DNA of 64,000 bases from NCBI RefSeq assembly GCF_009659375.1, contig NZ_WJQT01000009.1, forward strand, positions 54,165 through 118,164, given 5' to 3'. Shown here piece by piece: positions 9,320 through 18,016 of this stretch. The position numbers and the translations under genes are program-made. Source of the DNA: Fundicoccus ignavus (lineage in GTDB: Bacteria > Bacillota > Bacilli > Lactobacillales > Aerococcaceae). The notes under the pieces are model-generated. The model was not told the origin of the DNA. It worked only from the letters and a program-made list of their open reading frames with translations, and searched no databases. How positions within the stretch are numbered: position 1 is the first letter of the stretch; each line of letters opens with the position of its first letter.

Positions 9320-9649
9320 TTAAGCGAATTCCTCGCGTTCACTAAATATTAGTCTTTGAGCGTCAGGTTCAGCGTTAAAAGTCCATTGACCCGAACCGAT
9401 TCTGACTGTTTGATCCGTATCAACTTTCGCAATCACCGACTGCAACGCTTCTGCTTCAACAGAAATGTCCGCGTCAAGGCCCGCACCTGTGTGTGCGACG
9501 AGCTCAATTGCTCGGCCTTCATGTAGAATTGTGATTGAGTGTGTCGTTACATCTGTGATGGTTGCCGCAACAGCTGATTGGGTAGCGAACCAGTCTGCTA
9601 GCTCTTCTTTGATTCTCAAACTCGTTTTATACATATTCTTGTTTCTCAT
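9320..9649 (-). CDS. Small protein resembling the N-terminal domain of AllH (DUF2877)
   Basis: This 109-residue cytoplasmic protein has no firm name. Residues about 33-101 align by eye with the N-terminal part of the AllH protein encoded at 11082. Shared positions are VTTHS/VKVHS, a short beta-rich stretch, HTG/KHG, a run of similar spacing ending QTVRIGSGQWTF versus QRVKMTPELWTF, then a closing hydrophobic strand. It lacks the larger C-terminal portion of AllH, including its GLTPSGDD motif. It is encoded on the same strand, downstream of the allFG-allH-arcC operon but apart from it. A role as an accessory or competing subunit of the AllFGH complex is inference. Confidence 0.6.
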   Translation of the reverse strand: MRNKNMYKTSLRIKEELADWFATQSAVAATITDVTTHSITILHEGRAIELVAHTGAGLDADISVEAEALQSVIAKVDTDQTVRIGSGQWTFNAEPDAQRLIFSEREEFA

Positions 9650-9780
9650 CCATATCCACCGCTTTCTCGGAAAACTATTGTAATTATGAACAGTTAAGTG
9701 TGACTACCCTTCACGCAACCTGCCAAACGCAAGCTACCCCTCTATTATACCATTCTTACGACTTTTTCTCTAATCGAAGC

Positions 9781-9966
9781 CTGAATCACACACAAAATTA
9801 CGTGTACTACATTGGATTTTGCTAGGTGGGTAGACTCTTAAAATTATTTAGTTTTTCTCATCTGCTCATAAAACCTAAAGCTTCTATTTTTAGTGGTTAT
9901 TCGCCACTTTTGGAGCTTTCGGCCCCTAGTTTCTTGAGGAGGCTACTGAAAAAGTAGCCTTTTTTG
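9781..9966 (+). other. Structured spacer ending in an orphan rightward terminator
   Basis: A hairpin AGTGG-ATTCG-CCACT (about 9891-9909), flanked by AAGCTTC and GGAGCTTT, is followed by a canonical terminator (GGCTACT, AAAAA, AGTAGCC, TTTTTT) at 9941-9966 on the plus strand. No plus-strand gene lies upstream. It could end a short non-coding RNA or be a relic. No clear promoter was found. Confidence 0.4.
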
Positions 9967-10062
9967 TGCGCGAGGGGCTTTGAAAGCGTCCACCATCTTG
10001 GAAAACAATAAGCTAAGCGGAGCACAAAGTTTGATAAATAAACATAAAACTCAAAGTCTCTT
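9967..10062. repeat. Dispersed palindromic element, copy H (right half)
   Basis: The right half of the family is clear: GGGCTTTGAAAGCG, CCACCATCTTGGAAAACAA, TAAGCTAAGCGGAGCACAAAG and a final ATAAAACT. The left half is missing. Its right end lies 8 bp from the arcC-operon terminator. Confidence 0.7.
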
Positions 10063-10069
10063 ACAATGC

Positions 10070-10105
10070 AAAAAAACTCCTATCACTCAACAGAATGGTA
10101 GGAGC
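10070..10105 (-). terminator. Intrinsic terminator of the allFG-allH-arcC operon
   Basis: Read leftward, GCTCCTACC pairs with GATAGGAG and is followed by TTTTTTT. Confidence 0.85.
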
Positions 10106-10124
10106 TAAAAGTTGGCAAAGTAAA

Positions 10125-11066
10125 TTAGTCTACAGATACAAACGTGGCAGAACCTTCACCCATAACGGCCGCAATGTTCTCTAAAGAAGTAATGACTGCC
10201 TTACCTTTTGGATTATTTTCCACAAAAGCAATCGCCGCTTCAACTTTTGGTAACATGCTGCCTGGTGCGAATTGTTCTTCGGCAATCCAGTTGTTTAATT
10301 GAGCAACTGTCACGTTTTCTAATTTTTCTTGATTTGGTTGGTTGAAGTTTACGTAAACATTATCCACACCCGTTAAAATTACTAGATAATCTGCTTCGAC
10401 TAGTTCAGCTAATTTCGCCGACGCGAAGTCTTTGTCAATAACCGCTTCAACGCCTTCATATCCAAATTCCGCTTGTTTGACAGGAATTCCGCCACCGCCA
10501 GCTGAAATTGTTACAAAGTCTTGTTCAATCATCGCTTTAATCACTGGGTATTCAACAAAACTGATTGGCTTTGGAGATGGAACAACTTTACGGTAACCGC
10601 GACCTGCGTCTTCTACAAAAGTGTCGCCAGTTTCAGCTGTCACCGCCTGTGCTTCTGCTTCAGACAAGAATGGTCCGACTGGTTTAGTCGGATTCGTAAA
10701 AGCTGAATCATTTTCGTCTACTACAACTTGCGTCACAACTGATGCAACTTGTTTATCAATACCAGCTTCCGCTAAAGCTTCGTTTAACATATTCTGTAAC
10801 CAGTAGCCAATCGAACCTTGTGTCATTGCCACACACGTATCTAAAGGCATGGCTGGGTTTTTCTCTGAATCAGCGGCTGCTTGTTGAAGTAACAAGTTCC
10901 CAACTTGCGGACCATTACCATGACTGATAATTAATTGATGACCTTGTTTGATTAATTCAATTAAACGTTTGCTTGTATAACGTAAAGCTTCAATTTGTCC
11001 TTTTGCTGATGGATCATCTGTTAAAATAGCATTTCCACCTAATGCGACTACGATTCTTTTTGTCAT
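10125..11066 (-). CDS. arcC: Carbamate kinase
   Basis: This 313-residue amino-acid-kinase-fold enzyme transfers phosphate between carbamoyl phosphate and ADP, giving ATP plus carbamate (ammonia and CO2). Motifs are [13 protein letters not shown] at the N-terminus, [13 protein letters not shown] near residue 50, [10 protein letters not shown] near 208 and VDKDFASA-like nucleotide-site residues. The ATG at 11066 follows GGAGG with ideal spacing, so the ATG four codons upstream is not preferred. It lies 15 bp after allH in the operon allFG-allH-arcC, so it should serve the oxamate carbamoyltransferase step, like the allantoin-linked carbamate kinase of E. coli. No arcA or arcB is near. Confidence 0.95.
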   Translation of the reverse strand: MTKRIVVALGGNAILTDDPSAKGQIEALRYTSKRLIELIKQGHQLIISHGNGPQVGNLLLQQAAADSEKNPAMPLDTCVAMTQGSIGYWLQNMLNEALAEAGIDKQVASVVTQVVVDENDSAFTNPTKPVGPFLSEAEAQAVTAETGDTFVEDAGRGYRKVVPSPKPISFVEYPVIKAMIEQDFVTISAGGGGIPVKQAEFGYEGVEAVIDKDFASAKLAELVEADYLVILTGVDNVYVNFNQPNQEKLENVTVAQLNNWIAEEQFAPGSMLPKVEAAIAFVENNPKGKAVITSLENIAAVMGEGSATFVSVD

Positions 11067-11081
11067 AACTACCTCCATAAA

Positions 11082-11930
11082 TTAAATACTTTTTAAACCC
11101 GTTGCAATGCCCACGAGAATATCATTGCCAGATGTTGCGCCATAATGTTGAATATCCTGAACCAAGGCTGTAATTGTTGCGACTGAAGCTTGCGCTTTAA
11201 CTGCTCGCAAGAGATTCACCCAACTCAAATTAACTTTCCCTGCAAATAAGGCTGAATAGTAAGCATGACTAACGGCTGTCGTTGTACGGTCTTTTAAGAC
11301 GGTCTCAACTTGCTGGCATAATCGCTTTTTCTCACCTAAAGCTGATTCGATTAGAAGCAAGCCTTGTAAAAAGTCATCACCACTGGGCGTTAAACCAATT
11401 CCAGCTCCCACCAAATCACGGATTAACTGTTCTGGTATTTCATCTTCATGTGACCATTGTTTTAAAGCAGTCATCAAGTTCTCAGAATGTGCAAAACCTG
11501 AATTTTCTAAAGCTCTAACCTCTTCAATAATCGTTAATAATTGACTATTGCGTAAATCTTCACGCGTGACCTTTGGGATATCCAAGACAACTTTGTTCAA
11601 TTTACTTGGGACTAATTGTAACAGAGTCGGTCTCGTATAAAAAGTCCAAAGTTCCGGTGTCATTTTTACCCTTTGACCGACCTGTAAATGCGCACTCAAT
11701 TGCTCAAAGACACGCTTTTCGAGTGTCAAACCAAATGCTGATACATCCTCACCGTGCTTGCCGATAAAAATTAATTGTCCCTTCAACTCTAAATTAAAGC
11801 CATTCGGAAAAACCGAATGGACTTTAACGTTTGAGTGTGTACAATTATCCAAAATACTTTCAGCCAAATAGTGACTGATAACAATTGAGCTAGCTAGTTG
11901 GTTTGATGTATTTTGATTAGATTGAGTCAT
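11082..11930 (-). CDS. allH: Oxamate carbamoyltransferase subunit AllH (DUF2877)
   Basis: This 282-residue protein is of the DUF2877/YlbF family. In E. coli, AllH acts with AllF (FdrA) and AllG (YlbE) in splitting oxalurate to oxamate and carbamoyl phosphate (established for that system, recalled rather than searched). The N-terminal beta-rich region spans about residues 30-110. The conserved GAGIGLTPSGDDFLQGLL is near 190, and ISHA-type helices with ATSGNDILVGIATGL follow near the C-terminus. It sits 8 bp after the allFG stop and 15 bp before carbamate kinase, so translational coupling is likely. The absence of separate allF and allG genes is explained by the fused gene upstream. Confidence 0.9.
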   Translation of the reverse strand: MTQSNQNTSNQLASSIVISHYLAESILDNCTHSNVKVHSVFPNGFNLELKGQLIFIGKHGEDVSAFGLTLEKRVFEQLSAHLQVGQRVKMTPELWTFYTRPTLLQLVPSKLNKVVLDIPKVTREDLRNSQLLTIIEEVRALENSGFAHSENLMTALKQWSHEDEIPEQLIRDLVGAGIGLTPSGDDFLQGLLLIESALGEKKRLCQQVETVLKDRTTTAVSHAYYSALFAGKVNLSWVNLLRAVKAQASVATITALVQDIQHYGATSGNDILVGIATGLKSI

Positions 11931-11938
11931 GTTAATTA

Positions 11939-14900
11939 CTAATCCTCGACGTCGATACCGACTGATTTTGCATAGGCTACTAAGGCTTTTTCAAAACACG
12001 CTAATGGTGCGCGAACGGTCCCAGCACCAATTTGACCGACTCCAGCTTCTCTATGCGCAATACCCGTATTAATAATTGGCGTGATACCTGTTTCAACGAC
12101 TTTACGAATATCGATCCCTAAAGTTGAACCTTTGAAGTCCCAGTTAGGAATTGTCCATGTTGGGTTATTCGTGATAGATATTTTCTGCATTTCATCAGAA
12201 ATCTTCTCAGCATCGGATAGACCATTTAATCCAACGAAGCGTGTTACACCTGGTGCAGCAATCATTGCCATACCACCCACTCCGACAGTTTCAGTAATCG
12301 CACTGTCACCAATATCCGCATTCGCGTCTGCTGATGAGTAACCACTGAAGTATAAGCCGTCTGGTGTGTTAACTGGTGCAGTAAACCACTCGTCGCCAAG
12401 TTCTGCAATTCTGACACCAAAGTTTTCACCATTACGAGCCATTGTTGTTACAACTGTTCCTTTTTCTACTTTACGAACATAATCAACCATGGCTTTACCA
12501 GCGGCCATCATAATGTTCAAGAAGAATTGGTCAGTATCTGCTAAGAATTGGATAACTTCTTGTTTTTCTTTATCATCAATCGGTAATGTCACGATAGATG
12601 GTGTAATTTCTTTAAGGAAGACTAATGAACCAGCGATATTACGTTGGTGGAACTCGTCACCCATTGAGATCGCACGAGCAATCATCACGTTTAAGTTCAA
12701 GCCTTCTTCAATCGTGCGTAAAGCTTTTCCTAACACTGGTCCTAATGTATTAGCCATCCATGTTAGACGGTCAACTACTGCTTGAGAGTTTGCACCGAAA
12801 CGTAATACTTCACCGATACCTTCGTTCATAATACAGTAACCTTTTGTTCCATCAGCTTTGTTTTCAACAACAAATACTGGGAAATTAGCCGTTGTAATCC
12901 CACCCATTGGTCCAACCGCACCCACATGGTGACAAGGGATAAATTTAACTTCGCCTGCTTCTAATTGACGACGTGCATCATCTTGGTCAGTTGCCCAACC
13001 TTCGAATAACATAGCACCAATTACAGAACCTTGCATTGGACCCGTCATGTTTTCATATTTAATCGGTGGTCCAGCATGTAAGACAACTTTCTCGCCTGTA
13101 TTTAATTCTGGAATCACATCTTTAGCTGGTTGAGCATCCATTAAGAACGGTTGTGACTCTAAGAAGCGATCGATAATCACTTGGTTATCTTCATCAATTT
13201 GAGCTTCACGTTTGTCTAATTCATTCAATATGTGAATTAATTTCTTATTACCACCAGCACGTGGTCTCCAATTAAATTGAAGGGCTTCTCCACCGTAAGT
13301 CACAATTGGCTCAGTAAAGCTTTCAAGTCCAATGTTAATAACTTTTGGTTTAGAGTTTAATAGGTCTATTACTTTCTCACTTGGAGTAGGTAATTCAACT
13401 TTCTCACCTGCATAAGCAACATGTGCTTTATCAGCCACAACTAATTCATGGCCCATTAATTTAAGGGCTGCACGAATCGCACGCGCATTACTGCTTTCAA
13501 CAATAACGCCAGCATCTTTTAATGTTTGCACAGAGTCAGCATAGCTTTGAGGATCGTTATCTGTCCCAACAACTGTCCCGATTACATATAACTTACGGCC
13601 GTCAGCAGCAGCTTTATCTAAAGCTTCTTTGATATCTGGAGCGAGTGCTCCTGCCATATCTGCATGTGAACCGTAACCTAAAACAACATCTAATAAAATG
13701 ACGCCTGTTGTTTGGTCTTCGATCACTTCACGTAATTTATGAACACGCACATCCGGATCGATCATTGGATGAGGTTTTCCTTGTGTATAAACATCGTCCC
13801 CTAAGTCCATTACTTGGAAGCCTTGTGTATTTAAAATGTAACCTTCTTCACCTTTAGCATTGTCTAAACCTAAAGCATCAGCGATTAATGTCGCAGCTTC
13901 ACTCGCTAAAGTACCACCTGAATAAAGACCTTTCACCGTTGTACCTTCTGGTAAAGTCTCAGTCACTTCTAAATCAACTGGATCTAAATAATTCGCTTTA
14001 ACTGTTTCACCATTCGCTACATCCACAGCAATACGAGCCGCTTCTTCTAACGTATACGCTAAAGAAACATTCCCAACGTGTGCTTCTGGTTTTTCACCTA
14101 AGAAGATGGCTACCACTGGTTTTGATAAGGATTGTAAGATCTTCATCACATTATCACGGACAGATTTTGCAGGTGGTTTAGAAATCACTAAGATCACATC
14201 TGTTGGATCGTGTTTTTCTAAAGCCACAACGGCATCAATCATCGTTGTTGCTTGAACCGCTTCGTTTAAGTCACGGCCACCCGTACCAATTGCATGCACC
14301 ACTCCCCCGCCTAAACGGTCAATTAAAGTGGTTGCTTCTTGGATACCAGTTCCTGAGGCGGCAACGATTCCAATGTTGCCTGGGTTTGTAACGTTTGTAA
14401 AGGCTAGTGGAATACCGGATAAGACACCCGTTCCACAGTCAGGACCCATTAATAATAAGCCATTTTCGTGGGCTTTGTTTTTCAAACGAACTTCATCTTC
14501 TAAAGAGACGTTGTCACTAAATGAGAAGACATGTAACCCTGCATCTAAAGCTTTTTCAATCTCATCCGCAGCATATGTTCCTGGAATTGAGAATAATGCT
14601 AAGTTAGCTTCAGGCATTTCTTCTAAAGCGTCTTTCCAGTTATCAACACTTGTTGTCCCTGAGTCCGCTTTCTTATTTGATAAATCTCCTAAGAAACGTT
14701 CAACTTCGCCTAAAACCAAGTCAACGACGCCTTCGTCATCTGCTTCAACGACAATTGCCATATCATTAGCACCTGCTGCCTCTAGCTCTGGAGTATGTAA
14801 ACCAGCATTTTTGAAAATATCTTTATTCGCATCTGTTGCCATCATCACTTGACCTTGCTTAACCCCCTCGATATCGTTTACCGAGTTAGTTAAAAGCATC

Positions 14901-14950
14901 AAGTTGATAGAATCTTGATAATTATTTTTTTGAATCACTGTATGTAACAT
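11939..14950 (-). CDS. allFG: Fused oxamate carbamoyltransferase subunits AllF-AllG (FdrA-YlbE)
   Basis: This 1003-residue cytoplasmic protein appears to join two proteins that are separate in E. coli. Residues 1 to about 505 are FdrA/AllF-like: succinyl-CoA-synthetase-type motifs include LLMGPDCGTGVLSGIPLAF, GIVAASGTGIQEA near 195 and GLYSGGTLASEA near 341. After a linker, residues about 533-1003 match DUF1116 (YlbE/AllG), from INIGLESFTEP and NWRPRAGGNKK to a C-terminal GIAHREAGVGQIGAG. The reading frame is continuous with no sign of frameshift. The start at 14950 follows GGGAGG. It begins the operon with allH and arcC, and a cre-like box lies at 14976-14990. The reaction would be oxalurate plus phosphate to oxamate plus carbamoyl phosphate. 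Confidence 0.9.
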   Translation of the reverse strand: MLHTVIQKNNYQDSINLMLLTNSVNDIEGVKQGQVMMATDANKDIFKNAGLHTPELEAAGANDMAIVVEADDEGVVDLVLGEVERFLGDLSNKKADSGTTSVDNWKDALEEMPEANLALFSIPGTYAADEIEKALDAGLHVFSFSDNVSLEDEVRLKNKAHENGLLLMGPDCGTGVLSGIPLAFTNVTNPGNIGIVAASGTGIQEATTLIDRLGGGVVHAIGTGGRDLNEAVQATTMIDAVVALEKHDPTDVILVISKPPAKSVRDNVMKILQSLSKPVVAIFLGEKPEAHVGNVSLAYTLEEAARIAVDVANGETVKANYLDPVDLEVTETLPEGTTVKGLYSGGTLASEAATLIADALGLDNAKGEEGYILNTQGFQVMDLGDDVYTQGKPHPMIDPDVRVHKLREVIEDQTTGVILLDVVLGYGSHADMAGALAPDIKEALDKAAADGRKLYVIGTVVGTDNDPQSYADSVQTLKDAGVIVESSNARAIRAALKLMGHELVVADKAHVAYAGEKVELPTPSEKVIDLLNSKPKVINIGLESFTEPIVTYGGEALQFNWRPRAGGNKKLIHILNELDKREAQIDEDNQVIIDRFLESQPFLMDAQPAKDVIPELNTGEKVVLHAGPPIKYENMTGPMQGSVIGAMLFEGWATDQDDARRQLEAGEVKFIPCHHVGAVGPMGGITTANFPVFVVENKADGTKGYCIMNEGIGEVLRFGANSQAVVDRLTWMANTLGPVLGKALRTIEEGLNLNVMIARAISMGDEFHQRNIAGSLVFLKEITPSIVTLPIDDKEKQEVIQFLADTDQFFLNIMMAAGKAMVDYVRKVEKGTVVTTMARNGENFGVRIAELGDEWFTAPVNTPDGLYFSGYSSADANADIGDSAITETVGVGGMAMIAAPGVTRFVGLNGLSDAEKISDEMQKISITNNPTWTIPNWDFKGSTLGIDIRKVVETGITPIINTGIAHREAGVGQIGAGTVRAPLACFEKALVAYAKSVGIDVED

Positions 14951-14975
14951 TATTTAGCCTCCCTTTCACTTTCAT

Positions 14976-14990
14976 TATAAACGCTTACAT
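14976..14990 (-). promoter_or_regulatory. cre-like CcpA box upstream of allFG
   Basis: Read leftward the site is ATGTAAGCGTTTATA, matching the CcpA operator consensus WTGNAANCGNWNNCW at 14 of 15 positions. It lies 26 bp upstream of the allFG start. Confidence 0.6.
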
Positions 14991-15123
14991 AACTGCTTTA
15001 AATGAGTACATTCTCTAAATGTAAATTTTTTTTTGTCTACTTTGAATAAAAAGCTGTCTCTTTGCAACAAAATACTCTAATTCTAAGCTACACTAGATAC
15101 GAAGATACCGAAGGAGGAATAGG

Positions 15124-15996
15124 ATGACCTACATTAAAGAAACATATACATTTGATCAATATCTCAGCGTTCCATTAGCAGCCACCTTTTACAGACCCAC
15201 TTCAACTACGGATTACCAATCAACGATTCTATATTTTCACGGTGGTGGTTTGATATTTGGTCAACGTGAGGATTTACCAGAAAGCTACCTTGAATTATTA
15301 ACCAGTGCTGGTTATGGTGTCCTTAGCTTTGACTATTTACTAGCACCAGAAAGTAAATTAGATACGATTATTCATTACGCACATAAGGCAGTGAACTGGT
15401 TTGTTGATGAAGCGACCACATCTTTAGCATTGCCTAATGCTCATTATTACTTATTTGGTCGTTCGGCAGGCGCTTACTTATCGCTCTATTTAGCTGCGCA
15501 TGCTGATGATCGCCCACAAGCTAATGGCCTTATTTCCTTATATGGTTATTACACCTTAAATGAAGCCAGTTTCAGTATCCCTAGCCGTCATTTCTTACAG
15601 TTCAATCGTGTCAATGACGCGACGGTTAAAGCGCTCATACGTTCGAAACCATTAGTAGCTGGTCCAATGGATGAACGATTCATCCTTTATTTAGCTGGCC
15701 GCCAAAGTGGTCAATGGCTGAATCATCTATTGACGCCTAATCTTAAGGCAGCTGATTATTCCTTAACAACACAACAGCTACAATCATTACCCCCTACATT
15801 TCTAGCAGCCGCAGCCCAAGATCCCGATGTGCCCGCTAGGCAATCACGGTTAATGAGTAAACATATTCGAGATGCCGAATTCCATTTGATCGATACCAAT
15901 GAACATGATTTTGACCGTACACAGATGGAAACTCATGGCCTAGCCGTCTATCACGCGATGATTGAATGGCTCAATCAGCATAGCCCAAGTACTTGA
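15124..15996 (+). CDS. Alpha/beta hydrolase (HGGG-type esterase/deacylase)
   Basis: This 290-residue alpha/beta-hydrolase-fold protein has an oxyanion-hole motif YFHGGGLIFGQRED (about 40-53), a nucleophile elbow GRSAGAYLSL near 113 and a C-terminal catalytic His in NEHDFDRT near 259. There is no signal peptide. It begins after GGAGGAATAGG. It is divergent from allFG, with 173 bp shared between them, so co-regulation with the ureide genes is possible. The substrate is unknown. Related enzymes cleave carboxyl esters, and an amidase-type role on a ureide product cannot be excluded. No terminator is obvious before the next gene. Confidence 0.85.
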   Translation: MTYIKETYTFDQYLSVPLAATFYRPTSTTDYQSTILYFHGGGLIFGQREDLPESYLELLTSAGYGVLSFDYLLAPESKLDTIIHYAHKAVNWFVDEATTSLALPNAHYYLFGRSAGAYLSLYLAAHADDRPQANGLISLYGYYTLNEASFSIPSRHFLQFNRVNDATVKALIRSKPLVAGPMDERFILYLAGRQSGQWLNHLLTPNLKAADYSLTTQQLQSLPPTFLAAAAQDPDVPARQSRLMSKHIRDAEFHLIDTNEHDFDRTQMETHGLAVYHAMIEWLNQHSPST

Positions 15997-16132
15997 TAAA
16001 GTTTTTTGCCTTCTTGCTTTAACATTTTCATGTTACACCAATTGGTCATATTTTGGAAAGATTGCGCTTCTTTATTCGAAAAATTTTTGACTATTTATGA
16101 CAAGGCTTTGTTAATTTTTGTAAGCTTGTACA

Positions 16133-16162
16133 TTGTCACTGGCCCTCTCTGTCTGTCATAAT
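16133..16162 (+). promoter_or_regulatory. Promoter of the second AEC permease
   Basis: TTGTCA (16133-16138) and CATAAT (16157-16162) are separated by 18 bp, about 30 bp before the gene's ATG, which has an AGGAGGG site. Confidence 0.6.
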
Positions 16163-16193
16163 AGAGAAAATATAGTCTAGGAGGGACTTCTCC

Positions 16194-17126
16194 ATGCAAA
16201 TTGATTTTTTCCTAACTTTGGAAAAAGTTGCTGTCTTATTTCTATTAATTGTGATCGGTTTTATAGCAGGTAAGCTGAAACTTATTTCTGAACAAGGACA
16301 GAAAGATATTACTCAATTAGTCTTGTACGTGACCATGCCAGCCACTATCTTTTCGGCAATGCAACTCGAAATGAGTCAGGAACGTTTAAATACAGCATTT
16401 CTTGTATTAGGTGTGATGGTTTTCTGTTATATCATCATGTTTATTGTTGGTTTCATTTCATCAAAACGTCTACCTTTAACCAAAGGGCAGAAAGATATTT
16501 TCCAAACGGCTTTACTCTTGTCGAACACTTCCTTTATGGGCTATCCAATTGTTCAAAGTCTCTTAGGTCAAGAAGCTCTGTTCTACGCCGTGGTAGGTGC
16601 TGGTTTTATATTCGAAACGGTATCTTGGTCTTTAGGCGTTTACTTAATTTCACGTAATGGGAGCGAGTCTGCTGGCTTCAATTGGAAAAAAGTTGTCTTC
16701 AGTCCAGGTATTCTCTCAATCGTCGTTGGCTTAATTTTCTTTGGCTTCCAATGGTCAGTGCCAGAACCGATTAACAGTGTGATTAATATGATGAGTCCAG
16801 CAACATCCCCATTAGCCATGATTGTGATTGGCTTGATGTTATCACGCAGTAATTTAAAAGAAGCCTTCCAGAATAAATTTATTTACTTGGCTTCTGCATT
16901 AAAATTATTGGTCATACCGATTATTATTACACTTGCTTTAAAAACTTTCGGGATTTCTGGTCCTGCGTTAGTGATTCCAGTTATTATGATTTCAATGCCG
17001 ACTGCTACCTATGTCGCAATGTTCAGCGGGAACTACGGAAATGATTCAAAATTCGCTAGTCAAATTGTCTTTATGACATCGCTGTTATCGATGATTACGA
17101 TTCCTATCGTAACGCTATTGTTTTAA
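16194..17126 (+). CDS. AEC (auxin efflux carrier) family permease
   Basis: This 310-residue protein has about ten transmembrane helices. Family features include LIVIGFIAGKLKLISEQGQKDIT at the N-terminus (a stretch shared in form with the AEC protein at 8156), SNTSFMGYPIVQSLLGQ near residue 113 and a late SMPTATYVAMFSGNYGND. It lies inside the ureide island between the hydrolase and the allantoinase genes, with its own promoter and terminator. The substrate is unknown. Being the only other transporter within the island besides the allantoin permease, it is a candidate exporter of an acidic end product such as oxamate (inference). Confidence 0.85.
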   Translation: MQIDFFLTLEKVAVLFLLIVIGFIAGKLKLISEQGQKDITQLVLYVTMPATIFSAMQLEMSQERLNTAFLVLGVMVFCYIIMFIVGFISSKRLPLTKGQKDIFQTALLLSNTSFMGYPIVQSLLGQEALFYAVVGAGFIFETVSWSLGVYLISRNGSESAGFNWKKVVFSPGILSIVVGLIFFGFQWSVPEPINSVINMMSPATSPLAMIVIGLMLSRSNLKEAFQNKFIYLASALKLLVIPIIITLALKTFGISGPALVIPVIMISMPTATYVAMFSGNYGNDSKFASQIVFMTSLLSMITIPIVTLLF

Positions 17127-17134
17127 GCTAAATA

Positions 17135-17175
17135 AGCCAGCCTTGTCGCGATTCTTGTGTTGAGGCTGGTTTTCT
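17135..17175 (+). terminator. Intrinsic terminator of the second AEC gene
   Basis: AGCCAGCCT pairs with AGGCTGGT across a loop of about 19 nt, followed by TTTTCTGTTT. Confidence 0.75.
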
Positions 17176-17241
17176 GTTTAGAAATAAATAGAATGCTTAG
17201 CTTCAATTGTTACTTGAGGTAGATTAGATCGTGAGGTGAAT

Positions 17242-17872
17242 CATGCTTCACTTTGAGAAACTCTAACATGATTACATTCGAATCATGCTTTACTTTGAAA
17301 AACTCAAACACGATTACATCAGAATCGTGCTCCTCTTCGAAAAACTCAAACACGATTACAACCTAATCGTGCTTCACTTTTAGAAACTCAGACATGATTA
17401 CAACCTAATCGTGCTTCACTTTTAGAAACTCAGACATGATTACATTCGAATCATGCTTTACTTTGAAAAACTCAGACACGATTACATCAGAATCGTGCTC
17501 CACTTTGAGAAACTCAGACACGATTACATCAGAATCATGCTTCACTTTGAAAAACTCAAACACGATTACATCAGAATCGTGCTCCACTTCGAAAAACTCA
17601 AACACGATTACATCAGAATCGTGCTCCTCTTCGAAAAACTCAAACACGATTACAACCGAATCGTGCTTCACTTTTAGAAACTCAGACATGATTACATTCG
17701 AATCATGCTTTACTTTGAAAAACTCAGACACGATTACATCAGAATCGTGCTCCACTTCGAAAAACTCAAACACGATTACAACCGAATCGTGCTTCACTTT
17801 TAGAAACTCAGACATGATTACATTCGAATCATGCTCCACTTTGAGAAACTCAGACACGATTACAACCTTAAT
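17242..17872. repeat. Tandem array of fifteen 42-bp units, each with a hairpin
   Basis: Fifteen head-to-tail 42-bp units run without interruption. At each junction there is a 7-bp inverted repeat with a 7-nt loop, in two main forms: CATGATT with AATCATG, and CACGATT with AATCGTG. Twelve of fourteen internal junctions have matching arms, one has a wobble pair (unit 4-5) and one a mismatch (unit 7-8). The intervening 21 bp are similar but vary slightly. Units 11-12 and 14-15 repeat the type order of 5-6, suggesting multi-unit duplications. Because 42 is divisible by 3, long open frames arise on both strands (149 and 168 codons), but they lack Shine-Dalgarno sites. Probably non-coding. Confidence 0.9.
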
Positions 17873-17944
17873 CCTGTCACGATAATTTAGAGTACAACTT
17901 GCAATCACCACTATTCACAATCTATTTAGTTTAACTAATCAAAG

Positions 17945-17979
17945 AGTGCCCTAATCGAAAATGATCAGGGCACTCTATT
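17945..17979 (-). terminator. Intrinsic terminator of allB
   Basis: A perfect AGAGTGCCCT and AGGGCACTCT inverted repeat with an inner ATC/GAT pair and a short loop. Leftward it is followed by TTTGATTAG, a weak U-tract, so it may act on both strands. Confidence 0.7.
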
Positions 17980-18016
17980 GAGGATTTATGAATAGTTGTT
18001 ACTTAAGTGTGTGAGA

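Noticed and set aside
12081..14852. Frames antisense to allFG, including one of 174 codons at 14328
   Set aside because: They are shadows of the strongly coding opposite strand, with no ribosome-binding site.
17242..17872. CRISPR array
   Set aside because: Unit rhythm is regular, but the spacers are near-identical, the palindrome varies, and there are no cas genes.
17405..17911. Long open frames on both strands of the 42-bp array (149 and 168 codons, 14-residue repeats)
   Set aside because: They arise because the 42-bp period is a multiple of 3. Neither has a ribosome-binding site, and both strands are open to a similar degree.
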